The position numbers were made by a program, and so were the translations under genes. The notes beneath the pieces are model-generated. The model searched no databases. It saw only the letters and a program-made list of their open reading frames with translations, and was not told where the DNA came from. This document shows positions 34,240-45,600 of a stretch of DNA of 64,000 nt, one piece after another. Numbering within the stretch: position 1 is the stretch's first letter; every line of letters begins with the position of its first letter. The stretch is taken from NCBI GenBank assembly GCA_002344075.1, contig DDTM01000086.1, forward strand, positions 1-64,000, read 5' to 3'. The stretch comes from Bacteroidetes bacterium UBA2364 (lineage in GTDB: Bacteria > Bacteroidota > Rhodothermia > Rhodothermales > UBA2364).

Positions 34240-34357
34240 AATAGTCTGGATTATAGGGTCTGAATATCATTATTGTTGATGATTAAAAGCGCATTCAGCG
34301 CAATTTAAAAAGGTACGTATGCCTGCTTGAATTCACCGTCAAAACGTTCTCTCCTAT

Positions 34358-35218
34358 ATGAAAATCTTTCAAACCGTTGGCGAAGTCCAGTCTTTTTCCT
34401 CCAGCATCCAGCAATCGGGCCTTCGTTTGGCACTTATCCCCACAATGGGCGCATTACACGAAGGTCATTTACGTCTGGTGGATGAAGCCCACCGTTATGC
34501 CGAAAAAGTGATGGTTTCCATTTTTGTAAATCCGACACAATTTGGCCCCAACGAGGACTTTAGTCGTTACCCAAGAACCTTAGAAGCAGACCTTGCGGCC
34601 CTTTCCGAGCGCGGAGTATCTGGTGTTTTCACTCCTTCTGTTGGAGAGATGTACCCACCCAATGACCAGACATGGGTGCGTGTAGAAGGATTGGATACGC
34701 ATCTTTGCGGTCCGTTTCGTCCAGGACATTTTCAGGGTGTGACCACCGTAGTGGCGCGGCTTTTTCTAGCTTGTCGGCCACATGTTGCCGTTTTTGGCTT
34801 GAAGGATGCCCAACAATTCCTAATTCTTCGGCGGATGGTGCGTGACCTGCACTTTGGGATCGAGATGGTGGGTATGGCAACTGTGCGCGAGCCGGATGGG
34901 CTGGCCATGTCTTCCCGCAATAGGTATTTAAACGAGGTCGACCGTAAAAAGGCATCGGTTATTTCCAAGGCGGTTTTTTTAGGACGTGGCCTTATTGCTG
35001 GCGGAGAACAAGATCCCGCCACTGTCGAGAACGCCATGCGCGAGGTGATGGAATCGGCAGGGGGTGTGTCGGTACAATATGCCGAAGTAGTGGACACCGA
35101 GCAATTACAACGCCCTGTTCAACTACAACCAGAGACCGATTATTTGGTGGCTGTGGCGGCGTATATTGGTCAAACGCGGTTAATAGATAACCAGTTTGTT
35201 TCCGTCCGGAATTTATAG
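34358..35218 (+). CDS. panC: Pantothenate synthetase
   Basis: 286 residues. ATP-binding motifs are IPTMGALHEGHL (HIGH-type) and GLAMSSRN (KMSKS-like); other PanC features are IFVNPTQFGPNEDFSRYPR, CGPFRPGHFQGVTTVV and VFGLKDAQQFLILRRM. It joins pantoate and beta-alanine using ATP, the last step to pantothenate and hence coenzyme A. panB is not adjacent. The ATG at 34358 matches the usual family start. A 53-codon frame starts 33 bp after its stop. Confidence 0.96.
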   Translation: MKIFQTVGEVQSFSSSIQQSGLRLALIPTMGALHEGHLRLVDEAHRYAEKVMVSIFVNPTQFGPNEDFSRYPRTLEADLAALSERGVSGVFTPSVGEMYPPNDQTWVRVEGLDTHLCGPFRPGHFQGVTTVVARLFLACRPHVAVFGLKDAQQFLILRRMVRDLHFGIEMVGMATVREPDGLAMSSRNRYLNEVDRKKASVISKAVFLGRGLIAGGEQDPATVENAMREVMESAGGVSVQYAEVVDTEQLQRPVQLQPETDYLVAVAAYIGQTRLIDNQFVSVRNL

Positions 35219-35251
35219 GGCTTTTGTCCGAGAAGGCCTTATTTCCAATTT

Positions 35252-35413
35252 ATGCCTCATTATCCCAAACCCCAGCCTTTATCATTTTGGCATCCTAACC
35301 CCGCCTATGCACAATACTTGGATTGGCAGCTACGAAAAATATATCGCCGGATTGTTTGTTCCAGAGAAAAAAGGCAGACAAAAAACTTAACCTTTACCCA
35401 TATATTTAACTAA
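35252..35413 (+). CDS. Possible small protein downstream of panC
   Basis: A 53-codon ATG frame. The peptide begins MPHYPKPQPLSFWHPNPAYA, then YLDWQLRKIYRRIVC, and is basic with a Pro/aromatic N-terminus. It lies 33 bp after panC on the same strand and 29 bp before the dehydrogenase start. Composition looks protein-like, but no homologue is known to me and chance is possible at this length. Confidence 0.3.
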   Translation: MPHYPKPQPLSFWHPNPAYAQYLDWQLRKIYRRIVCSREKRQTKNLTFTHIFN

Positions 35414-35442
35414 ATCTTTTGATTCATAGAACCTCAATCATC

Positions 35443-36294
35443 ATGAATATTCAACGCATTTCGGTTATTGGAGCCGGAACAATGGGAAACGGTATCGCCC
35501 ATGTCTTTGCACAAAATGGCTTTTCTGTTTCATTGGTGGATGTCACCGAATCCGCTTTGCAAAAAGGTATCGAGACCATCCGGCAAAATTTGTCGCGTCA
35601 AGTTAAAAAGGCCGTCTTGAGTGAAGCAGATGCCACAGCAACCCTTGGCCGAATTACGCCGACCACTGGATTTGTTAGCGGTGTTGAGCACGCAGACTTA
35701 GTGGTGGAAGCCGTAGCCGAAAACAACGACATCAAGTCTCAGGTTTATCATTCGCTTGCAGAGGCCACTAAACCAAGTGCTATTCTGGCCTCCAACACCT
35801 CTTCTATCTCGATTACTTGGCTGGGCGCACAAAGTAAACGTGCTGGGAACGTCATTGGGATGCACTTTTTTAATCCCGTTCCTGTGATGAAATTGGTAGA
35901 GATTGTACGTGGCTACGAGACCTCGGACACAACCTATCAGGCCGTTTTTGCCCTCGCAGAGAAGATCGGCAAAAGCCCTGTTACCGTCCAAGATTATCCG
36001 GGCTTCGTCTCGAACCGTATCTTGATGCCGATGATTAATGAGGCCATATACTGTGTGATGGAGGGTGTAGCGACCCCTCAAGACATTGATATGGTGATGC
36101 GTCTGGGAATGGCACATCCGATGGGACCGTTGGCACTGGCAGATTTTATCGGATTGGACGTATGTCTCTCGATCATGGACGTGCTTCATCGAGGCATAGG
36201 AGACGATAAATACCGCCCTTGCCCACTCTTACGGAATATGGTAACAGCGGGGCTTCTCGGCAAAAAAAGCGGCAAAGGATTTTACTCCTATTGA
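35443..36294 (+). CDS. 3-hydroxybutyryl-CoA (3-hydroxyacyl-CoA) dehydrogenase
   Basis: 283 residues from ATG 35443 (MNIQRISVIGAGTMGNGIAH), the start that places the Rossmann loop GAGTMG at the usual distance; 24 bp more are open upstream. NAD-domain features are ADLVVEAVAEN and ILASNTSSISIT. The catalytic His is in VIGMHFFNPVPVMKLVEIV, and GFVSNRILMPMINEA and GMAHPMGPLALADFIGLD follow. It ends with GLLGKKSGKGFYSY. It interconverts acetoacetyl-CoA and 3-hydroxybutyryl-CoA using NAD(P), serving fatty-acid or butyrate/PHB metabolism. Whether it is of the Hbd or PaaH type is not decided by sequence alone. It faces the giant gene tail to tail. Confidence 0.93.
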   Translation: MNIQRISVIGAGTMGNGIAHVFAQNGFSVSLVDVTESALQKGIETIRQNLSRQVKKAVLSEADATATLGRITPTTGFVSGVEHADLVVEAVAENNDIKSQVYHSLAEATKPSAILASNTSSISITWLGAQSKRAGNVIGMHFFNPVPVMKLVEIVRGYETSDTTYQAVFALAEKIGKSPVTVQDYPGFVSNRILMPMINEAIYCVMEGVATPQDIDMVMRLGMAHPMGPLALADFIGLDVCLSIMDVLHRGIGDDKYRPCPLLRNMVTAGLLGKKSGKGFYSY

Positions 36295-36358
36295 TTTTTA
36301 GTGGCAACGAGCAGTTTCATTCGGCAAAGCCTTCTTATTTAATCAACCTTCCATCAAC

Positions 36359-36396
36359 GCCAAGCGGCAGCCTCGTTTCCGAGACTGCCGCTTGGC
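36359..36396. terminator. Strong hairpin between convergent genes
   Basis: GCCAAGCGGCAG pairs with CTGCCGCTTGGC (12 bp), followed by one C-A mismatch, four more pairs and a TTTC loop: 16 pairs in all. It lies between the stops of the dehydrogenase and the giant gene. T-runs are short on both sides, so termination may rely on stem strength; it can serve both strands. Confidence 0.75.
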
Positions 36397-36422
36397 TTAT
36401 CTGAGCCTAAGAAGGCGATGGT

Positions 36423-36678
36423 TTACTTAAGGAGCGTCATCTTACGGGTGATCACCTTGTCGCCCACTTTCAGTCGGTAAATATAGGTACCGCTGGAGAG
36501 GTTAGAGGCATCGAAGAGGACTTCGTGGTGTCCGGCTGCAAACTGACCTTTGGCCACCTCGCTCACTTTCCGTCCAAGCAGATCATAGACTTCGAGTACG
36601 ACATTGCTTGCAGCAGGTAGATCGAAGTTAAGCGTAGTGGTTGGATTGAACGGGTTTGGATAGTTTTGACCAAGTTCA
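36423..36678 (-). other. T9SS C-terminal sorting domain of the giant protein
   Basis: The last ~85 residues: LGQNYPNPFNPTTTLNF, VVLEVYDLLGRKVSEV, HHEVLFDASNLSSGTYIYRL and the final ITRKMTLLK. This is the standard type A tail recognised by the type IX secretion system and removed by the PorU-type sortase. Confidence 0.93.
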
Positions 36679-39600
36679 ACTTTGGTAGGCAGTTCTGTTT
36701 CCTCATCATTCGGCACAAACGAGTTCCTCAGTCGCAGGTCGCGCACATTCAGATCAAAGCTTGTCCGTCCAGTTCCTGAACCTTTCACATAGAATACGAT
36801 TGATTCGAGGTCGTCTGGGAGCAATGTACCACCCGCAGTCCGTTTGAACTGAGTAAAGAAGTAGCGGTGTACGCGGCCCGTTGGGGTTAGCGTAATGGCC
36901 GTCCGGAACAGGTCGCTCCAGTCTGTGCTCTTCTTCTTAATGGCCACCTCAACAGTTCCGGTTCCTTGTGCAAAGAACTCGATCTGATCGTACTGACCAG
37001 TTGGGCTACCCGGTGCGGCATTGAGTACCTGACGGCCCCAACCCGGCTTGAAGTAGCGAGACAGGCTTACGAAGTCACTTCCAGCCACACCCGAAGTTTG
37101 ACCCGATATACGGGCGCTCCGTTCAAGGGTTTTGTAACCACGTAATTCAGCAGCGCTGGCCTGCGGTGTTGTTGCGAAGGTTACGGCTCCCCCGTTCGGG
37201 TTATGTGCCCAGATACCATCTTGCATATAGACCTGATCGCGGTCTGCATTGGTGGTATTGGAAACTTCGAGTTGTACGTCGAAGACATTACCTGTCGGAA
37301 CGATCACCGTTTGGGTGGTTTGCGTTGGGTTCAGCGTGAGTGTCCAATCTTTTTGTTCGGCAATACCTCCTTCGTTACGGGTAACGGCGCCTTTGAGTCG
37401 GAGGCTGGAAGCCCCTGCTCCGTTCTCTACTACTAAGGTTAAGCCCCCGTTCTCATAGGTTGCACTCTTCACAAAGACATTCGGTACTGCTGGGGCAGTG
37501 GTCCCACCGTTAAGGTAGGTGATACTGCCGCCATCTTGCTGTAGTTTATTCAGCACTTCTTTCACCAAGAACTCGGCATATTGTGGTGCCGTACCCCAGA
37601 GTTGGAAGTTCAGCACATTGGTTGCACCAGACGGAATTTTGTATTCCGGCAAAGTGAATCGACTATCCACAACATAACCTGAAGCCGTTTTGTAAGCCAC
37701 GAACGAGATGGCGCAATCTGTCATACCGTCGCGGTTGAGCTTGGTAGTGATGAAATTATTACCATTGATCGTCATGGTCGTTACAGAAGCAAGCGAGGAT
37801 CCAGCAAGGCGGTCGCAGGTTTGTTTAGAGTGCTGATAGACCGCCGCCGAGGTTTGGGTAGCGATACCCGCTGCAATCCGGCGATTACCCGTGCTATAAT
37901 CCATTCCATAAACTGCACTTGCATTCGAGACGTTTGGATTCAAAATACCATCTGGCGTGGAAGTAGTGGAGGTTGCATTTTCCGGACCAGTGGTCGGGAA
38001 AAAGACTTCCAATCCTTCAGGCGGCATCATGGCGTTTTGGATGGCTTCTGCAACTGTGGCAACGGGTCCGGCGAAGGTTACAATATTCTTCAGGACATTG
38101 GTCTGTAGTCGTGTAGCCTTCTTCACATTCCAATCGAACAGTGCGGTAGCCAGTTGGACGATTCGTGAACCATCGGACTCTACCCCACCTTGATGGGCAG
38201 GCGTACATGGAACCGGACTAATGATCGAGGCAGCCACGTTGTTTGCCAAGTTATCATCGGCACACACTTGGGCAGAGTTGCCACATCCTACGGTTGCCAC
38301 ATTAACGATAGACTCGGTCGCATTTGCATTTACTGTTGCTTTAATCGTGATAGACTTAGACTGCCCGCTCGTTAAGGTTCCTACATTCCATGTTCCAGTA
38401 GCAGCATTGTATTCTGCGGAAGAACCAAAAGGTAGGAAGGAAAGTCCGGTCGGAAGTTTGTCATTTACCACAACATTCGCGGCTGCACCTGGTCCGTTGT
38501 TGCGAACGGTTACGGTGTAGGTCACCATTTCACCTGCATTCGGGGTGGCTTTATCCACTGTTTTAGACATTGCCACATCAAAGCCCGGATTTTGCTGTGC
38601 CGTAACAGTGGTAGAAACCGTATTGGAAGCAACTTCGGACACTCCTGTAGCGCTTGCATACGCTGTATTGGCAACGATTCCCGAAGCGGGCGCGGTACCA
38701 CGCAAGGTCAGGCTACGGCTTTCGCCTGCATTCAGAATACCTGGAAGCGTGATACTACCTGTGCTCGGCCATGCTTGGTATGCGATGCCATCCAGCGAGT
38801 AGGTTACGTTTGTCAGGCTGTTATTTACAGCCACATCACGAACATTTACATTCGAGAGGGTCGTATTGCCTGTATTGCGTATGGCTACGGTATAGGTGAG
38901 TGTACTATTGGCTGCAACCTCTGCCGGAGCCGTCTTGGTAATGGCCAAATTGCTTGTGCTGACCGAACCAATCGTGACGACATCTTCAGAAGTATTGTTC
39001 GCGGTATTACCATCGTTTGCAGCCGCTACGGTTACGGTATTCTTCAGTTGTGTTCCTTGTGCCAAGCCAGCAGCTACATTCACATCGAAGCTCATGTAGC
39101 GCGAAGTATTGGCGCCCATTGTTCCCGGCGTGAAGGAACACGTGATCACTTGACCATTCACCGAACAGTTCCATTCTGCAGCAGGTTTTACGCTACCCAC
39201 AGCAAACGTCATGCCTGATGGGAGTAGATCCGTGAAGCTCACACCTGTTGCAGGTTGCGTACCTACGTTGTGAACGCTGAAGAAATAAGTAAGGCTTCCT
39301 GGAGCATTCACCTGTTGTGCAGATCCTTCCTTCACCACCACCATATCGGCACTGTTTGGAACGGATCCTACATAGGTTACCTCAACCGCATTATTATTTG
39401 CCGGATTGTCGTCTTGCGTCGCATTCACCGTTGTTACATTCGTCAGGGAAGTACCATTTGGCACCGAGCCAGAAACAGTCGTATTAATGGTGACCACGCT
39501 CGTGGTAGCCGGAGCAAAGTCCGTACCCTTATAGGTACAAGTCAGTTTCTGCCCATCTTGGACGCAGTTCCAGTCGGCACCATTTGCACTACCGGGCACA

Positions 39601-42600
39601 TAGGTAACACCGGAGGGCAGGGTGGTGGTAAAGGACACACCCTTGGCAGGTTGCGTTCCAACATTCGAAGCAAAGAACGTGTAGATCAGATTCCCACCCG
39701 GCGATACCACATCAGGAGAATCGCTAATGGCAATCGTCATATCAGCTCCACTGGCAGGCGTACCTACCACCGTCGTTTCGGTATCATAGTTATTTGTGGC
39801 GTTTGTATCGTTGGTGGCATTGACCACAACGTTTGCAAACAGGTTCGTTCCACCTGGCAAGCCCGGCGCCACATCCACATCGAAGGAAGCGAAGCGGGTC
39901 ATACCCGGATTGAAGTTACCCGGCAAGAAGATACAAGACACCACCTGACCACTATTCGAGCAAGCCCATTCTGTAGCGGAGGCCACTGTAGAAGGCTTAA
40001 AGGTTACCCCATTCGGCAATACGGTGGTGAAAGTGACGCCTTGCGCTGCCACACTGCCAATATTCCGTGCCGTATAGATGTATTTATACGTTCCCGGAGA
40101 AGTGGCTGGCGTTGGCGCACTGGTCATGTCTATCGTCATGTCTGCCCCTGGCATCATCACGATTGGCTTGAGGGTCACAGAGCTGGAAGCGGGGCCGTTC
40201 GGGTCGGTCTGATCCATTGTTTCCACCGTTGCGGTATTCACAATATTGGCTCCTGCGGCAACGGCTACACGGATTTTCAGTTCTTTCGAGCTGCCCACAT
40301 TCAGTGTGCCCACATTCCAGAGGAAGTCTCCGGCATTCGGATTATAGCTGGCTGCGTCATCATCCGAGATGTAGGTCAGACCTGCTGGCAACTGATCACG
40401 TACCTTCACATTGGTGGCGGTCGAAGGCCCATTATTCGTTACACGAAGGGTAAACGTTACCTCTGCTCCCTGCATCGGCGTTTGTTCGGAGACTGTCTTC
40501 GAGAGGGTCAGGTCAGCCAAACCAGCGCTGGGTTGCGGGGTCACGGCCACGATAGCGTATCCCGGTGTTGCATCAGGCATGTTCGATTTAGCAACGATGG
40601 CTACATTGGCAACTGCAAGGTCTTTGGTCACCAATGCATCGAACTTCAAGGTCATTTGTGTTCCCGGATCCAGAATACCCGCGTTCCAATTAAGCCCATC
40701 GAAGGTGCCAGCAGAATTCAGGTCTGAACTCGAAACCTGCACGGAAGACGGAATAAACTGGAGGCTTGGCGGGAAGAGATCCCTCACCACAACACCGGTT
40801 GCCTTGTTCGGGCCATTGTTTTTCAGCGAAAGAGTAAATGTAATGGTTTCACCAACTTTTGGAACCGGATTACTGACGGCTTTCGTCAGTACCAAGTCTG
40901 CTGGATCAATCGCACCACAGTCTGCACACCATGCCGCATAATTGCCATTGTTCAACGGATTCGGGTCTTGGTTATCTGCATAGGCATTGATACCATTCTC
41001 GCGGAAGCCTTGTTGACCTACTTTCACAATCATTTCGACCTGTGCCTGTGCACCACTATTGATGGTTCCTAAGGTCCAAAGGCCCGTAGCGGCATCATAG
41101 ATTCCTGCCCCACTGGTGGACACCAATGTGGTTCCATGAGGCAATGGGTCTTTCACGCGAACGTTCGTGGCGTTTTCCGGCCCATCGTTATAAACTGTAA
41201 TTGTGAAACTGATATCATCACCTACCCGTGGTGTCGCGTTCGATACCGCTTTGGTAGCACGGAGGTCTGCACCTGTGCGAGGCGTCATCATACGCGGTGT
41301 AACCGTTACCGAGGCTACGTTTTGCGTATCGTCGCGCTGGTCCATTCCGGTTACGGAGGCAAAGTTCACCATTGGGTTCATACCCGTCACCTTTGCCTTC
41401 ACCGTCAGGGTTGCTTTTCCATCAATAGGCAGCGAAGCCACATTCCAGACATTGTCACCACCCACCGGATTGTAGGTCGCATCGCTGGAGGAGATGAAGG
41501 TTACCCCACCCGGCAAGAGATCGGTAACGGCCACATTGGTTGCCGTATTCGGACCTGCGTTGTAGAGTTGGATGGTAAAGGTAATATCATCACCCAATGC
41601 CGGAATTTGCTCATCCACCGTTTTGGTGATCTTGAGGTCGGCAATCCGAGAACCACATTCCACACACAGAATGGCGGAAGCATAGTTATTAGAAGGATTA
41701 CGATCGAACTCATTCACAGCAACCAATTGGACGGCATTTGCCACCGTGCCTTTCACCTCGGCTTTGCCTTTGAAGGTGAGGGTTACGGTTTGGTTGGCCG
41801 GAAGAGCGCGTACAGACCATTCTCGGGCAGCTTCGTCATACGTCCCAGAAGAGGCCGAGGCCGATCCATTCGTGTACTTGATTCCTGCCGGAAGCAGTTC
41901 TTTCACAACAATATTGTTTGCATCATCCGGCCCTTGATTCGTCATGGTGATCTGGAAGGTCACTTCCTCGTTCTGGTTCACCGTAGCCGAAGTCTGGCCA
42001 TTGGCTTTTTTCACTAGTACAATATCCACCTGAGGCGATCCTACGGCGGTTGTGATTACCGCTTGGTTATCGGTCGGATCGGGATCTACCTGATCCAACT
42101 TGGAGATCGTTGCGATATTGGTCACCGTTGGGCCTTGCAATACCTGTGCTTTGATTTTCAGGGTTGCATTTTGGCCGACAATCAGGTTGCCGATATTCCA
42201 GATGCCTGTACTTGGATCATAGGTATCTGTTGGGTCGCCATACGAATGGCTGACATACTGTAAGTTCGGCTGCAACTGATCCGTCACTTTGATACCTGTA
42301 GCAATGGCAGGCCCTTTGTTTGTGACCGTTAGGGTGTACTCAATGGTCGAACCAATTACCGGACGGTTCTGATCCACCGTTTTGGTAATGGCAAGATCAG
42401 CCATCTTCTTCGGTACAATTACCGCCTTGCCGCAGTTGTTCGAACCATCCGGATCGGATTGATCGAAGCTGTGCAAACAGGCCGTATTCACCACCGAAAG
42501 CGGGGTTGTCAGGGTTGCAGTCAGTTCCATAGTAGCGCCTTCAGCCACTTTTAGGTTGCCAACGGTCCAGATTCCTGTATTCTTATCGAAGGTACCTTGG

Positions 42601-45600
42601 CTCGTTTGGTGAATCTGATACTGTAAACCTTGCGGCAAGACATCCGAGATCTTCACATTGGTGGCCGGATATGGTCCTTGGTTATCCACCGTAATGGTAA
42701 AGAGTACGTTTTCGCCTACTTCCGGATTCGCTTTATCCACCATCTTCATTACACGAATATCCGTGGACATCCGGATTTCGGTCGGCATGGTATTGTCTGT
42801 CGGGTCGCCATTTCCATCTGGATCAGGGTCTTTACCCATCACCGACTCGTCGCGTACCGGAGTTCCGGTGGGGCTGGTTCCCGTTGCAATGGCAGTATTG
42901 AAGTACGGAGCCGGACTTAGTGGCGGATTCACACGTACTGTCACCTCGATCTGGTCGGATTGTCCGGGGTTCAGCCTTTGTGCGGCAGCCAGAAGATTCT
43001 GGTTGCTTGTTCCATTAAAGGCCGGATTGGTCGCCAGTACTCCACCCAATGATTTAGGGGCCGAAACGACACTAACCAAGGCTTGACCAAATGTTCTGGC
43101 CAGATCATCTGTTACTTGTACGTTGTTCAATACCACACGGCCATAGTTCTTAACGACAATCGTGAAGGTGATGTCGGTGGTATTATCTGGATTCAGTTTG
43201 ATCTTTGACAGGTCTTTTGCCACCCCAATGAGCGGGAGTTCGAAAGAAACAGGTGTTGGATCATTTTCGCCCGTCTCAAACGGATTGCCATTGTTGTTCG
43301 GATCCGGCTCGGTACCAGCATCTGATACGTCGGACGTGGGTGTACCACCAGGACCTTGCGCCGAAGCCATCGCACTGTTTGCAAACGGTCCGGTGAACGA
43401 AGCACTCGGTTGCACCTGCACCACAATCCGCACGATACCTGTTGTACCCTTCGGTAAGGTACTCGAAGCAGCCGTCAGCAGACGAATGTCATTCGTAAGT
43501 GTATTCGTTGCTTGATTATAGGCATTGCTGGCAAAGGCATTATTTAATGTCAGCGTTCCACCGATTGGTTGCTGTGTAACGGTGGCCGAAGTCACCCGAT
43601 AAGCCAATACTGGTTGTAAGAGTGCGCCTACAAAGGTTTCTTTCAGGTCATCGGTAATCTGAACCGTTTTCAGGTCCACATCACCGAGATTCTTAATCAA
43701 CAGGTCGTATGTCACTTTGTATTGACCGCTTGGGATCGTAGCATCTTGGGCCGGACCCACTACACTCACAACCTGTTTCGCAATACCTATGACCGGACGT
43801 TCGTTGAAGGAAACCGGTGTACCATTGTTATTATTCGTCGGATCTCCGTCGCCATCCGGATCTGGATTCGTCGGATCACTTGGATTATAGTTCGAGGTAT
43901 CTGTGGTATTCGTTCCGTTCGGCCCACGTCCTGTACCGATGGCGGTATTGGTGAATGGCCCGAGGTTACCACCCGGCGTAACACGTACAGTAAACATGAT
44001 CTCGGCCCCTTCACCTGGATTCAGGCGTCCGCTCGACAGCAGGTTGATGTTTGCCACCCCATTAAAGCCGTTGTTGGCAACCAAAGCTGTCGGGCTTGTT
44101 GACGGATTGACGACCGTTACCGGCGCTGCACCCAGAACTTGGATTGCAGTTGCGCCGCCTGGTTGGCCTACCCGATAGGTTGTACCGAGGTTATCCGTTA
44201 CCTGAACGTTGTTCAATACACTCAAGCCCATGTTTTTGACATTCACCAGATACGTTACATCGTAGGTTCCATTGTTGTTATTCACCACATTGGTAACCGT
44301 TTTCGCAACGCCAATAACAGGAGATTCAAACGTGACGGGGGTTACATTGTTTTCCCCGTTTTCATTTGGATCACCATCTCCATCTGGATCTACCAGACCG
44401 TTATTAGAGGTATCCCCGGTCTGGCGTCCACTTGGGCTGTCTCCGGTAGCAATTACGGCGTTATTGAATGGTCCACGATTGTTCTGACTGGGTTGTATCC
44501 GTACCACCAAACGTACTGTCGCAGATGCTCCCGGCGCCAACGTATTGCCCGGCGCCAACATATTGGTGTCGTTCACCAAGTTATTGATCGCTTGAACATA
44601 GGTATTACTGAGGAAGTTATTGTTCAAAGACAACGCGCCAGAAACAACCGTCAGGTTTTGTACACCATAAGAGAGTACCGGACTTGTCTGGCCAGCAACA
44701 AAGGTTTTATGGAGGTCTTCGGAGATCTGAACATTTTCCAGATTTACCGTTCCGAGGTTACTCACTGTGATGTCGTAGGCCACATCGAATGCACCATTTG
44801 CGGCTCCCGTTACCGAGGCAACCACCTTGCTCACCCCAATTACAGGTGCATCTTCCAGATAGATCGGCAGTGCTCGGTCATTATCCGTCACCACATTCCC
44901 ATTTGCATCCGATGCTGTAGCTGTCGCGACGTTTGTAAACGGCCCACGATTGGCCACAGACTGGAGGCCCGATAAGGTGACCAGCATCCGAATGGTGGCT
45001 ACGGCGCCTGCATCCATTGTAGAACCCGCGCCTCCCGTCAAGAGGTTATTATTACCCGTTCCGGTAAAGCCGCCATTTAAGGCCAACACAGACTTGCTGT
45101 CTGCCGAGAGCGAACGTACCGAGCTGATCGCAATCGGAGCAGGGAAGGCTGCGCGTAAGTCGTCGGTTGCCTGAACATTGGTTAAGCGAACCGTACCTGT
45201 ATTCATTAATCGCACGTCATAGGTCACGACAAACGTTCCATTGCCCTGATCTACTACTTCAATCACTTGTTTTTCAACATCTAACGATGGGACACCAAAG
45301 CCAAAGTTCACGTCATCCTTTGCAAAAATGGTTTCGTTCAGCGGCGTGGTTCCTTGTGCCGTTGCAATGTTGTTGAACTGACCATTTCCGCTCGGGCGTA
45401 CATTGGTTACTGTGAATCGGATGGTTGCGGTTCCATCTTCAGCGAGGGTTGCCCCATTGGCCAACAAATTGATCGAACCGGATGGTGTGCCGGTAAAACC
45501 AGAGTTGAAGCCACCGTTTCCACCAGAACCACTTGCCGTTCCAGAGAAGGTCACGGTTCCACCCGTAATGGTTCCATGACTTACAATCGGCGTGGTTACA

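Noticed and set aside
39255..40727. A 490-codon plus-strand frame (and dozens of others) opposite the giant gene
   Set aside because: They repeat with the module period, are rich in His/Arg/Ile/Cys as expected from antisense of Thr/Asn/Val/Ala codons, lack family features and lie wholly inside a gene with clear domains.
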